NCBI GenBank assembly: GCA_947175635.1
Contig: CAMWNM010000009.1
Span: forward strand, 1 to 60,988
Direction: 5' to 3'
DNA: 60,988 bases
DNA from: an uncultured Bacteroidales bacterium
Lineage (GTDB): Bacteria; Bacteroidota; Bacteroidia; Bacteroidales; P3
In this document: piece after piece, positions 53,248 through 60,988 of the stretch
Layout: the number at the start of each line of letters is the position of its first letter
Numbering within the stretch: position 1 is the stretch's first letter
Translations under genes and position numbers: made by a program
Notes under the pieces: model-generated
What the model was told of the DNA's origin: nothing
Database searches by the model: none
The model's input: only the letters and a program-made list of their open reading frames with translations

Positions 53248-53302
53248 TTTCTTCTAAAATCGCTGTATTTTAGCTTCGTTATCCTCTCAACGCGATACTG
53301 TC

Positions 53303-53560
53303 ATGAGCCCGCAGAATAAACCGACGCTGGAAGAAAAAGTCGAAAGAACCGTTGCTGAAATCCTGGCCCCCGCCTTTGAAACAGAATGCGCCGCACAAGT
53401 CCGATTTTACGGAATCACCGAAGACGGCAAGGCAAAAATGGGCCTCAAGACCCCTTGCGGCAATTGTCCACGTGCGCACCAAACCATCAGACAGAGCGTG
53501 GAAGTAGCCTTGCGTTCCCTTATTCCCGAAGTTGAAGGTATCGAACCGTTTTACCTCTGA
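53303..53560 (+). CDS. NifU C-terminal (NFU) domain Fe-S protein
   Basis: 85-aa protein consisting of a single NFU domain: an N-terminal helix (LEEKVERTVAEILAPAFE), beta strands (AQVRFYGITEDGKAKMGLKT), then the CGNC motif (CxxC) that binds a bridging [4Fe-4S] cluster between two subunits, and a final helix with SLIPEVEGIEPF. Such proteins carry Fe-S clusters to apoproteins. No other Fe-S assembly gene is adjacent. A partial -7 box (TATTTTAG) lies at 53266-53273. Confidence 0.88.
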   Translation: MSPQNKPTLEEKVERTVAEILAPAFETECAAQVRFYGITEDGKAKMGLKTPCGNCPRAHQTIRQSVEVALRSLIPEVEGIEPFYL

Positions 53561-53575
53561 AAAACGAAAAATATG

Positions 53576-53583
53576 TACCTTTA
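53576..53583 (+). promoter_or_regulatory. -7 promoter box before the 532-aa lipoprotein gene
   Basis: TACCTTTA, 7 of 8 matches to TAnnTTTG, about 30 nt ahead of the ATG at 53614. A TTAC 21 nt upstream is a weak -33 candidate. Confidence 0.35.
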
Positions 53584-53613
53584 CGCCTTTGTATCGGCTT
53601 ATTTCGAGAAAAC

Positions 53614-55212
53614 ATGAGAAAGGCGGGCAACCTATTGCTGTGTGCATTGTGTATTTTGGCAGGATTTTCATGCATCGACCCCGATGACTTCGACTCCGAC
53701 CGTTTCGCGGACAACGGCTTGAGCTACGATATCGCCATACCTTTGGCCTATAACCGGCTCACGATAGAAAACCTTATCGACCTGAAAGGCGGCCTGTTCG
53801 TACCCGACGACACAGGATTGCTGCATATCATTTACACAACAGAGCCTGTAACGGCACGCTTAATCGGGAATATACACATAGGGAACACCGCGCCCTTCGG
53901 CATCGATATTCCCCAAACACCCTATTTTTGCAAGGACACCGTCTATACCGTACCTTTTACCGACACGCTCGAATTATCGTTGGAGAACCTCCCGGCCGAA
54001 GACATAAAGAGCGCTTACCTATCTTCGGTCAAAATCTCACTATCCACCGCCAACACTTTTATCTTTCCGGCAGAAATAAAATTGTTGTTAGACAACATGA
54101 AAGACGCGCAAGGAAAAGCCATTGCCATCAACCGGCAGTCGGCCGCGGCCATAAATTCCGATACGAGCGCTATTCTTCATGATGTAAAGGTAGAGATGCA
54201 GGAAGGCAAAGCCCCCTATATCGCCCTTTCCGGTTCTGCAACGATCAAAACCAAGTCTATGCCCGGAGACACCTTGCTTCGCTACGGCGCTTTCAAGATG
54301 AATTTCCAGATGTCGGACATGGAATTTCAACGTATGGACGGGCACCTCAACACCGTTCCCTTTGAGATCATCGGCCAACTTCCCATTGCCGGTTTCGGGC
54401 TGGAACGCATGACCGACCTCAAGTTCGAACGAGCCGACATCGTCGCCGACCTCCGGGTAAAAGGCATCAGCGCCCCCATTCGTCTGGAAAAAACATCCCT
54501 CCTCCTGAACAACCATAACGAACAGACATCGCTGTCGCTTTTCCCCGACAATTTCGACGTACCCTATCCGGCCATCGACCAGGATTCGTTAGTTGCCGAA
54601 AGCCGAAAATCCACCGACATCAACAATCTGCTGATAGACCGCCCTTCCTCTGTAAGTTATCATCTGGAGGGCAAGATGAATCCTGATCTGGATCACACTT
54701 CCTTGCAAGCCATCGAAAAAGACGGCAACATTTCCATGAAACTAACCTGCGATGTACCGTTGCAATTCTCGGCCAGCCGCTATGCGCTCACCGATACCAT
54801 CAACTTTTCGATAGACGATATCGACGAATCCACCACCTTTGATTTCTTTGAGATAAAAACCATCCTCAAAAACGCCTTTCCTTTGGAAATGACCCTGTGC
54901 CTGCATTTCCTGGACGCAAGCCGCAATGAATTGTTTACCCTTTTCGACGACCGGATTCTGGAAGGAGGCCGTATCGGTCCCGCTCCCGGCTACCATGTGG
55001 AGGAGGCCATCGTCTCCACTTTCGAAAACCAGTTGAATGCGGATCAATTGGAGTTGGCGAAAAAAATCAAGTATGTTATCCTCAATGCCGTGATAAACAC
55101 CACCGATTGCCAAAGGGTAAATGTATATATGTACAATGAAAACGAAAGTTATCTTGATGTGAAGATTGGCACACGGTTCAAGATAACCCAGAAAGGACTG
55201 TTGGGAGACTGA
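53614..55212 (+). CDS. Large lipoprotein of unknown function
   Basis: 532 aa with lipobox GFSC (Cys20), so a predicted outer-membrane or periplasmic lipoprotein. The rest is beta-rich, with repeated alternating hydrophobic stretches (DIAIPLAYNRLTIENLIDLKGG, YIALSGSATIKTKSMPGDTLLRYGAFKMNF) and no cysteines likely to form motifs other than FCKDT. I do not recognise a family with certainty. It lies 3 bases before a DUF5723 outer-membrane barrel gene, so the two products probably act together at the outer membrane. The acylation site is clear; the function is unknown. Confidence 0.75.
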   Translation: MRKAGNLLLCALCILAGFSCIDPDDFDSDRFADNGLSYDIAIPLAYNRLTIENLIDLKGGLFVPDDTGLLHIIYTTEPVTARLIGNIHIGNTAPFGIDIPQTPYFCKDTVYTVPFTDTLELSLENLPAEDIKSAYLSSVKISLSTANTFIFPAEIKLLLDNMKDAQGKAIAINRQSAAAINSDTSAILHDVKVEMQEGKAPYIALSGSATIKTKSMPGDTLLRYGAFKMNFQMSDMEFQRMDGHLNTVPFEIIGQLPIAGFGLERMTDLKFERADIVADLRVKGISAPIRLEKTSLLLNNHNEQTSLSLFPDNFDVPYPAIDQDSLVAESRKSTDINNLLIDRPSSVSYHLEGKMNPDLDHTSLQAIEKDGNISMKLTCDVPLQFSASRYALTDTINFSIDDIDESTTFDFFEIKTILKNAFPLEMTLCLHFLDASRNELFTLFDDRILEGGRIGPAPGYHVEEAIVSTFENQLNADQLELAKKIKYVILNAVINTTDCQRVNVYMYNENESYLDVKIGTRFKITQKGLLGD

Positions 55213-55215
55213 GCC

Positions 55216-56628
55216 ATGAAGAGAAAAACGCTTTGTATCATCCTGACTTTCCTGCTGCCGCTCTTTCCCTTGCAGATACGGGCACAGAACGGTGTAGGGC
55301 TGTACTTTACCGATATCCTGCCCCAACGCAACCTTTCCAATCCATCTTTTTACGAGCCCTATGCCCTCAGTATCGGCTTCCCCGGCGCATCGGGCATCCA
55401 CGCCCACCTCGACAACAATTTTTTCTCCTGGAACGCCCTTGTTACACGCGGTGCGGACGACAGCCTGCGCATGGATCTGACACGCCTGTTGGGCAAAGCC
55501 GGCAAGATTTCCCGCATCAAGGCGGATATAGATGAAGAAATAATCCGCGTAGGCTGGCGACGCAAGCAAAACAGTTTTCAGATAGGATTGTCGTTACATG
55601 CCGACATGCAGCTTATTCTGAGCAAAGAAACCCTTTCTTTCATCTTGCAGGGCCCCGGTTCGAATCTGGGAGAAAACAGCCTGAACAAAAACAGGCTTGA
55701 CCTGAACAGCTACGCCTACCTTTACTTCGGCTATGCCCGTACCGTCAACAAACACCTTTCCGTAGGCGGACGTTTCAAGCTTATCCACGGACTTTGGAAC
55801 TTCCACACCCAAAAACTCGACATAAACTTCGATATCCAAAACAGCGAGATGACCGATCCCGAATTGGTTCCCTATCAATACCGCCTGCAGGTGGACGGAG
55901 TTTTTCAAACCAATTTGCCCATCGACAATATCTTCTCGCTGCCCAACAACAATATCTTCTCGTCCGGTACTCTTTCTTTCTCTCCGTTCCGCAATCTGGG
56001 TGCGGCGGTGGATCTGGGCATGAACTATGAATTCGGCCACGGATGGAATGTATCGGCCTCGATCTCCGATTTGGGATTCATCGTATGGGGTGATAACGAG
56101 GCCGGTAGATTGGAAAGCCGCAAAGACGTGGACAACTTCACGTATCGGGGCCTCAACATCAAGAAATTACAAGACGGCACTTCGATAGGCGAGATATTGG
56201 AGAACCTTGTTCAGTCTGTCAAGGACACCTTGGAACTCACCAAGACCGACAGTTCGATGGGGGCCTATGTGAGAGCGTTGCCGGCAACGGTCAATGTGGG
56301 GCTCTCTTACACGCTGTTTGAAATGCACCGTTTCGGCATTTTATTCAAAGGACAATTCTACAACAAGTATTTTGCCCCGGAGATAGGTATTTCCTATACG
56401 CTTATGCCTTGCCGTTGGTTTGCCCTGAATGTAGGCAATACCTTTTGCAGCGGCAATATGCTCAACTTCGGCCTTTCGTTTGTGTTGAACCTCGGTCCTC
56501 TCCAGCTTTACGCCGGGGTGGACAGGCTCAATTCGTTCAATGTTGCCAAAATGCGCACGGCAAGCGCGGTTTTCGGCATCAACTTCGTATTCGGAGGTGG
56601 AAAATATGACTGGTACACAGGACAATAA
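55216..56628 (+). CDS. DUF5723 outer-membrane beta-barrel protein
   Basis: 470 aa with a signal peptide ending LQIRAQ. The mature part begins NGVGLYFTDILPQRNLSNPSFYEPY, a PorV/FadL-like barrel opening typical of DUF5723, with many amphipathic strands and a C-terminal strand GINFVFGGGKYDWYTGQ. It follows the large lipoprotein by 3 bases, and its last 23 bases overlap the start of rsmG. Its role is unknown; the pairing with a lipoprotein suggests an outer-membrane assembly or transport unit. Confidence 0.8.
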   Translation: MKRKTLCIILTFLLPLFPLQIRAQNGVGLYFTDILPQRNLSNPSFYEPYALSIGFPGASGIHAHLDNNFFSWNALVTRGADDSLRMDLTRLLGKAGKISRIKADIDEEIIRVGWRRKQNSFQIGLSLHADMQLILSKETLSFILQGPGSNLGENSLNKNRLDLNSYAYLYFGYARTVNKHLSVGGRFKLIHGLWNFHTQKLDINFDIQNSEMTDPELVPYQYRLQVDGVFQTNLPIDNIFSLPNNNIFSSGTLSFSPFRNLGAAVDLGMNYEFGHGWNVSASISDLGFIVWGDNEAGRLESRKDVDNFTYRGLNIKKLQDGTSIGEILENLVQSVKDTLELTKTDSSMGAYVRALPATVNVGLSYTLFEMHRFGILFKGQFYNKYFAPEIGISYTLMPCRWFALNVGNTFCSGNMLNFGLSFVLNLGPLQLYAGVDRLNSFNVAKMRTASAVFGINFVFGGGKYDWYTGQ

Positions 56629-57316
56629 CACCGTTGAAAAAAGCATGGAGATGATTCGGCTGTTTTTTCCGAATCTCTCACCGCTTCAACAGCAGCAATA
56701 TGCCATGATGTTGCCGCTTTACAAGGAGTGGAACGCCCAAATCAACGTGATTTCGCGCAAGGACATCGACAATCTCTACCTCCACCATGTTCTGCACAGT
56801 CTGGCCATCGCCAAGGTGCTGGGGTTCGCACCCGGCAGTCATGTGCTGGACGTGGGTACCGGAGGGGGCTTTCCGGGGATTCCGCTTGCCGTTATGTTCC
56901 CGCAGGTGCAATTTGATTTGGTGGATTCCATCGGCAAAAAAATCAAAGTCGTGGAAGCAGTGGCCCAGGCGCTGGAACTCAAGAATGTTCGTGCCCGACA
57001 ATGCCGGGCGGAAACGATGGAGCGTTCTTACGACTTTATCGTGAGCCGCGCCGTAACACGCCTGCCCGAGTTTTACGGTTGGGTATCCGGGAAAATAAAG
57101 AAGCCGCAGAAGAATGTGCTTCCCAATGGGATTCTATATCTCAAAGGCGGCGATGTAAGTGAAGAAACCAAACCTTTCGGAAGACGGATTACCGAATACG
57201 GAATCAACACGCTCTACAACTTGGAACCGGGCATTGACGCAAGCGCTCTCAGCGGCGAACTTGCCGAAGCCGCCGCATTTTTCGAAACAAAAAAAGTAAT
57301 CTACCTTGCTTTCTGA
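56606..57316 (+). CDS. rsmG: 16S rRNA (guanine-N7) methyltransferase RsmG
   Basis: 236 aa from the ATG at 56606, or 223 aa from the ATG at 56645. It methylates G527 of 16S rRNA. The SAM-binding motif is VLDVGTGGGFPGIPLAVMFP, followed by the family segments VDSIGKKIKVVEAV and FIVSRAVTRLPEF. A GGAGG 8 bases before 56606 favours that start, which overlaps the DUF5723 gene by 23 bases. Its stop overlaps the start of the PAP2 gene. Confidence 0.93.
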   Translation: MTGTQDNNTVEKSMEMIRLFFPNLSPLQQQQYAMMLPLYKEWNAQINVISRKDIDNLYLHHVLHSLAIAKVLGFAPGSHVLDVGTGGGFPGIPLAVMFPQVQFDLVDSIGKKIKVVEAVAQALELKNVRARQCRAETMERSYDFIVSRAVTRLPEFYGWVSGKIKKPQKNVLPNGILYLKGGDVSEETKPFGRRITEYGINTLYNLEPGIDASALSGELAEAAAFFETKKVIYLAF

Positions 57317-57911
57317 CCTCATCAAACTCGACCAACAGTTGACCGTTGCCCTCAACCAATGGGCTTCAAATGGATTGGATCCGATCATGCAGGCCATCAG
57401 CGGCACCTATACATGGATTCCCCTTTATCTGCTGTTGACGGGGTTGATTGTTTATTCCTATCGCAAGGCGTCTTGGATCGTGATTCTGGGGGTTATCGTG
57501 CTGGTAGCCGCGTCCGACTACACCAGCGTGCATTTCTTCAAAGATATATTCATGCGGTTCAGGCCCAGTCGGGATCCGGTAGTGTCGGAATTGGTACGGC
57601 TTCCTCATGGGAGAGGAGGCTTGTACGGATTTATCTCTTCCCATGCCAGCAACTGCTTCGCCATCGCGGCTTATATAACCGTCGCCCTCAAGAACCGCTT
57701 CCGGTTTTTCCGTTCCGGCATCATGTTTTTATGGGCCGCTCTCATCGCCTACAGCCGCGTTTACTTAGGGCGGCACTATATCGGAGATATCCTCTGCGGA
57801 TGTCTGTGGGGGCTTTTTCTGGCTTGGATAATTTGGAAAATCACTCGTTTAATGCTTGCCAGAGTATATCCTTCAACGCCTCCATGCCTGTACCGGCAAC
57901 CGAAGAAATAA
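57306..57911 (+). CDS. PAP2-family membrane phosphatase
   Basis: 201 aa with about five transmembrane helices. The phosphatase motifs are KDIFMRFRP (KxxxxxxRP), SSHASN (a variant of PSGH), and [12 protein letters not shown] (SRxxxxxHxxxD). Relatives dephosphorylate undecaprenyl pyrophosphate or lipid A. No ATG is available before the conserved N-terminus, so a TTG at 57306 is the likely start, overlapping rsmG by 11 bases. Its last 71 bases overlap the 3' end of obg on the other strand. The substrate is not shown by the sequence. Confidence 0.85.
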   Translation: MLSDLIKLDQQLTVALNQWASNGLDPIMQAISGTYTWIPLYLLLTGLIVYSYRKASWIVILGVIVLVAASDYTSVHFFKDIFMRFRPSRDPVVSELVRLPHGRGGLYGFISSHASNCFAIAAYITVALKNRFRFFRSGIMFLWAALIAYSRVYLGRHYIGDILCGCLWGLFLAWIIWKITRLMLARVYPSTPPCLYRQPKK

Positions 57912-58851
57912 ACACATACGGCAAATCGGCCGGAATCTTTTTCAAAAGGCGTTTCTTTTCCTTCTCCAAATCGGAGGCCGAAAGCAAATCGGATTTGGTA
58001 ACGGCAAGCACCCGTTTTTTATCAAGCAGTTCGGGATTGTATCGCTTCAACTCGTCTAAAAGCACGGTATATTGCTTATCCACACTTATCCTTTCGTCTT
58101 CCAGACTTACCATGAACAGCAATACCGAATTGCGTTCGATATGGCGCAAAAAACGCAATCCGAGCCCTTTTCCTTCGGCCGCCCCCTCTATGATCCCCGG
58201 AATATCGGCCATCACAAAGGATTTTCCATCGCGATAGCTCACCATACCCAAGTTCGGCACCAAGGTGGTGAAAGGATAGTTGGCTATTTCGGGTCTGGCG
58301 GCCGAAACCACCGACAGCAGGGTGGATTTTCCCGCATTTGGAAAGCCCACCAACCCCACATCGGCCAAGATCTTCAACTCAAGAATCTTCCAGCCCTCCA
58401 CCCCTTCCTCTCCGGGCTGGGCATATTTAGGGGCCTGATTGGTAGCCGACTTGAAAAAGTCGTTTCCCTTTCCACCACGGCCGCCACGCATCAGAACCAC
58501 CTCTTCTCCCGCTTGGGTTACTTCAGCCTCTATTTCGCCCGTTTCCGCATCGCGTACAATCGTACCCAAGGGCACTTGCACAAAAACATCCTTGCCGTTT
58601 GCGCCCGTACTGCGGTTCTCTCCGCCTCCTTCTCCGTTTTCGGCAAAGATATGCTTGGTGTATTTCAAGTGCAACAATGTCCAAAGCTGGGCATTTCCCT
58701 TAAGGATAATATGTCCGCCACGCCCCCCGTCGCCACCGTCGGGACCGCCACGCGGATTCTTACGGCTACGGAAGAAATGTCGGGAACCGGCTCCTCCGTT
58801 TCCTGAACGACAAAATATCTTTACGTAATCTACAAAATTGGAAGAGGCCAT
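57841..58851 (-). CDS. obg: GTPase Obg
   Basis: 336-aa GTPase acting in 50S ribosome assembly and stress control. The glycine-rich Obg fold ([35 protein letters not shown]) is followed by the G domain ([33 protein letters not shown]). It ends soon after the G domain, so it lacks the extra C-terminal domain seen in some Obg proteins. Its 3' end overlaps the PAP2 gene by 71 bases. A -7 box (TACATTTG) lies at 58915-58922. Confidence 0.95.
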   Translation of the reverse strand: MASSNFVDYVKIFCRSGNGGAGSRHFFRSRKNPRGGPDGGDGGRGGHIILKGNAQLWTLLHLKYTKHIFAENGEGGGENRSTGANGKDVFVQVPLGTIVRDAETGEIEAEVTQAGEEVVLMRGGRGGKGNDFFKSATNQAPKYAQPGEEGVEGWKILELKILADVGLVGFPNAGKSTLLSVVSAARPEIANYPFTTLVPNLGMVSYRDGKSFVMADIPGIIEGAAEGKGLGLRFLRHIERNSVLLFMVSLEDERISVDKQYTVLLDELKRYNPELLDKKRVLAVTKSDLLSASDLEKEKKRLLKKIPADLPYVFISSVAGTGMEALKDILWQALNE

Positions 58852-58914
58852 AAAAAACTTGTTTTCAAATCATCAATACGCCCGAACCATGGTCGGAGAA
58901 GAATGATGCAGACG

Positions 58915-58922
58915 CAAATGTA
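58915..58922 (-). promoter_or_regulatory. -7 promoter box of obg
   Basis: The minus strand reads TACATTTG, an exact match, about 63 nt upstream of the obg ATG. The upstream AT-rich stretch (58931-58950) is shared with the divergent tRNA-Phe promoter. Confidence 0.45.
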
Positions 58923-58930
58923 AGAAAAGA

Positions 58931-58962
58931 TTTTTTTTATTGATTGAATTGACGTACCTTTG
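58931..58962 (+). promoter_or_regulatory. Promoter of tRNA-Phe
   Basis: TTTT (58931-58934), a 20-nt spacer and TACCTTTG (58955-58962), an exact -7 box ending 15 nt before the tRNA. Confidence 0.6.
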
Positions 58963-58977
58963 CCTCTCGTTTCCCAA

Positions 58978-59050
<73 letters not shown>

Positions 59051-59062
59051 CAGATAAAAAAG

Positions 59063-59088
59063 AAAAGCCCGCACAAGTGCGGGCTTTT
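59063..59088. terminator. Bidirectional terminator after tRNA-Phe
   Basis: A 12-bp perfect stem AAAAGCCCGCAC/GTGCGGGCTTTT with a 2-nt gap and T residues after it; A residues precede it. It serves tRNA-Phe on the plus strand and the T9SS cargo gene on the minus strand. Confidence 0.85.
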
Positions 59089-59112
59089 CTTTTTGGCATA
59101 CATGCCAACCAC

Positions 59113-60988
59113 TTACCGTACCACGATCAGTTTACGGTGGGCGATTTTTCCACCTTCAACGATACGTATCACATAGGTACCTTCTGCAAAACCGCTTAAA
59201 GAGAGTTCCAGATTCCCGTCCACACCGTTCTGCATGTAAACCTGACGGCCGGTCATATCGAAAACAGCCACGTTGGCGGATTCAAGGCCGCTGATCGTGG
59301 TGTTTTCCCGAGCCGGGTTAGGATATACGCGGATATCGCCAAGCATCTCTTCTTCATTGGCCACATTTCCGCCTTCTATGATGGAAGACGACTGGAAGAT
59401 ATAACCGCTCTTATGCTGAACAAAGCAAAGCACCTCCAGATCCAACCCCTCCATGTTGGTACGCGACATAGCCACCGCATAGCTGAAGGTTTCTTTCTTG
59501 CCGGCTTCGAAATTCTTGGTTACGCCCTGGGCGCCGGTGGGGAAATCAAGCGCCACATGATGGAATTCCTTTTCTCCGTTGGTACGGCGGTTTCCAGTCG
59601 TGGTGTGTTCGGCTATCACAGCGATCACATTGGCTTCAACATCTATGGGTGAGGTAACCTCAAATTCGAGCGTCAGCCGCTTGGTGTCGCTTATCGACGC
59701 ATTGGTGATATGTATCTCCATCACAGCCTTTTGGGCATGATCTTCCGCCACCCTTTTCTTCAGTTCATTTGCCAGATCCGACCAATACGTACCCGGCCAC
59801 TCCGTAATGACATCGCTGCCGTTATAAATAGGCATAGGCACACTCCAAGAGCCGTTCCATCCGAAAATACCATCATAGAACGCCATACGGGTCTGATTGC
59901 CGGAAATGTAATAAGGATCACCGTTGCCGGGCCAGTTCATCTGATATTTGATCACATTGAGCGAACCGGCCTCCCGCAATTCTTCTTGTACGGGATTCAA
60001 CGCGGTATTGGCCGAGGCACAAGGACCGCAGGTGGAGGAGGTGAAGCTTTCGAATACAGGTACATACGCCTGCGTAAGCTTAGATTCATCCAGATAAGTG
60101 AAGTCAAATTCGATGGTTTCCCCTTCATACGCCTCGCCGTTTACCTTAACCGGACGCAATTTAAGCGTATGATTACCGAAAGCGAGCGATTCCATATCGA
60201 TTTGCGCTGACGTTTGCTGTATCCCCACAAGCGCATCAAGCGTTGAGGCGAATGTAACCGTGAAAGAAGTTTCTTCAGCCTGCGCATCCATTGTATACAT
60301 ATATTCCACACTCTCTACGCCAATCGGCCCGACATTGGATACCTGCATTTTAAGTTCTAAAGACTGACCATAGGCAAAAGGCGCGGAGATCACTTCCGTA
60401 GCAAGTTTCGGAACCCGTTCGTAGGCGGAGAACTTCAACGCACCCATCAGGAAGTAATACGCATAACCGGAAAAAAACTGCGTGGAGAAACAAAAACCCA
60501 TTTCCACCGTTTTGCCACCCCACTTGGCGTCCAATACGCCGATAATGGATTCTCCTCCGAAAGAATTCGGATTGATGCTGCTGATGGTATCCCATTTCGT
60601 CTGACCGGATTCCCGCACGCAAATCGAAAAGTTATGCCCTATATACGTGGTGCCGTACATAAAATCAACCTGAACGATATTCACCGCATCGGACTCCAAT
60701 GTGATCGGATTGGAAATGAGCCAATATTCCCCGTTCAAAGGCGTAGGCATTCCACCGGACACCACCTCTCCGTTGGGATCATATACCCATCCCCCGTAAT
60801 AGTCGGTCTCGCTTACCCGCAGGTAGTACAAAGGACCTTCTTCTTCCGTGATATTGGTGCAGGCCGACAAATTCCATATCAGATTGTTCAACGGAGTATC
60901 GAAAGTTTCATTCAGATAAATTCTGGTTTGCGCCCGGGAAGGCGAAAAGGTTGAAGCAAGCGCAAAAACCGCTATCGCTCCCAAGAGG
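59113..60988 (-). CDS. Omp28-related protein with a type IX sorting domain (5' end beyond the window)
   Basis: At least 625 residues are visible; the N-terminus continues past the right edge, since the only in-window start is a TTG inside what looks like a signal peptide (FALASTFSPSRAQ). An N-terminal beta-sandwich (jelly-roll-like, about 20-190) is followed by an adhesin-type region and an Omp28/thioredoxin-like domain with FESFTSSTCGPCASAN (CxxC) near residue 310. The C-terminal 75 residues form a type IX sorting signal: DIRVYPNPARENTTI, VAVFDMTGRQVYMQ and GTYVIRIVEGGKIAHRKLIVVR. It should be exported by the porPKLMN/porE machinery and anchored at the surface. Function beyond that is unknown. 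Confidence 0.85.
   Translation of the reverse strand, partial: LLGAIAVFALASTFSPSRAQTRIYLNETFDTPLNNLIWNLSACTNITEEEGPLYYLRVSETDYYGGWVYDPNGEVVSGGMPTPLNGEYWLISNPITLESDAVNIVQVDFMYGTTYIGHNFSICVRESGQTKWDTISSINPNSFGGESIIGVLDAKWGGKTVEMGFCFSTQFFSGYAYYFLMGALKFSAYERVPKLATEVISAPFAYGQSLELKMQVSNVGPIGVESVEYMYTMDAQAEETSFTVTFASTLDALVGIQQTSAQIDMESLAFGNHTLKLRPVKVNGEAYEGETIEFDFTYLDESKLTQAYVPVFESFTSSTCGPCASANTALNPVQEELREAGSLNVIKYQMNWPGNGDPYYISGNQTRMAFYDGIFGWNGSWSVPMPIYNGSDVITEWPGTYWSDLANELKKRVAEDHAQKAVMEIHITNASISDTKRLTLEFEVTSPIDVEANVIAVIAEHTTTGNRRTNGEKEFHHVALDFPTGAQGVTKNFEAGKKETFSYAVAMSRTNMEGLDLEVLCFVQHKSGYIFQSSSIIEGGNVANEEEMLGDIRVYPNPARENTTISGLESANVAVFDMTGRQVYMQNGVDGNLELSLSGFAEGTYVIRIVEGGKIAHRKLIVVR

Overview
The window comes from a member of the Bacteroidota, most likely order Bacteroidales and close in gene content to Porphyromonas-type organisms. 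Three things point there: a complete type IX secretion core operon (porP-porK-porL-porM-porN) with an unlinked porE and a C-terminal sorting domain cargo, an hmuY-hmuR-hmuS-hmuT-hmuU-hmuV haem operon, and repeated TAnnTTTG -7 / TTG -33 promoter boxes of the Bacteroidota housekeeping sigma factor. Base composition looks close to 50% G+C. I see no insertion sequence, phage, CRISPR array or rRNA, so this is ordinary chromosomal core sequence. The species cannot be named from the sequence alone.

Layout: 0-5.1 kb, minus strand: ilvE, a zinc metallopeptidase, cysS, a LolE-type permease, rbfA. 5.2-12.3 kb, plus: a Rieske-like lipoprotein, a secreted unknown, then porPKLMN ending in a strong terminator. 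12.4-20.5 kb, plus: recG-uvrA-nucleoside kinase-murF. 20.5-25.2 kb, plus: an ABC-2 exporter (short HlyD-type adaptor, two ATPases, two permeases). 25.3-28.3 kb, minus: hydF, then efp with an lpxD paralogue. 28.4-33.6 kb, minus: ftsX-DUF3098-uppP-porE-formimidoylglutamase-type hydrolase. 33.6-38.4 kb, plus: ldcA, a protein with a candidate transglutaminase-like core, pepO. 38.5-42.1 kb: tdk (minus), an unknown acidic protein-gmk-nadD (plus), apt (minus). 42.1-51.8 kb, minus: ferritin and the hmu operon. 51.9-53.2 kb, minus: YeiH-type transporter and tRNA-Arg. 53.3-57.9 kb, plus: NFU protein, lipoprotein, DUF5723 barrel, rsmG, PAP2 phosphatase. 57.8-61 kb: obg (minus), tRNA-Phe (plus), and a T9SS cargo protein running off the right edge.

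How the parts work together: PorK/PorN form the periplasmic ring, PorL/PorM the inner-membrane motor, and PorP/PorE link to the outer membrane and peptidoglycan; the cargo at the right end would leave by this route. HmuY and HmuR capture and import haem, the CobN-like HmuS is placed to remove its iron, HmuT/U/V look like membrane and energising partners, and the adjacent ferritin can store the iron. ftsX, uppP, ldcA, murF and porE form a scattered envelope-building theme.

The points most worth a second look are: a perfect 14-bp hairpin between hmuY and hmuR; a 60-bp coding tandem repeat inside hmuS; a conserved-looking C/H/N triad in the unknown protein after ldcA; complementary degeneration of the two exporter ATPases; an adaptor with almost no hairpin; -7 boxes lying only 4-6 nt from start codons, suggesting leaderless mRNAs; and interlocked divergent promoters between ftsX and ldcA. 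No gene-free stretch exceeds about 190 bases. I did not find a clearly new multi-gene system; the candidates are flagged as such.
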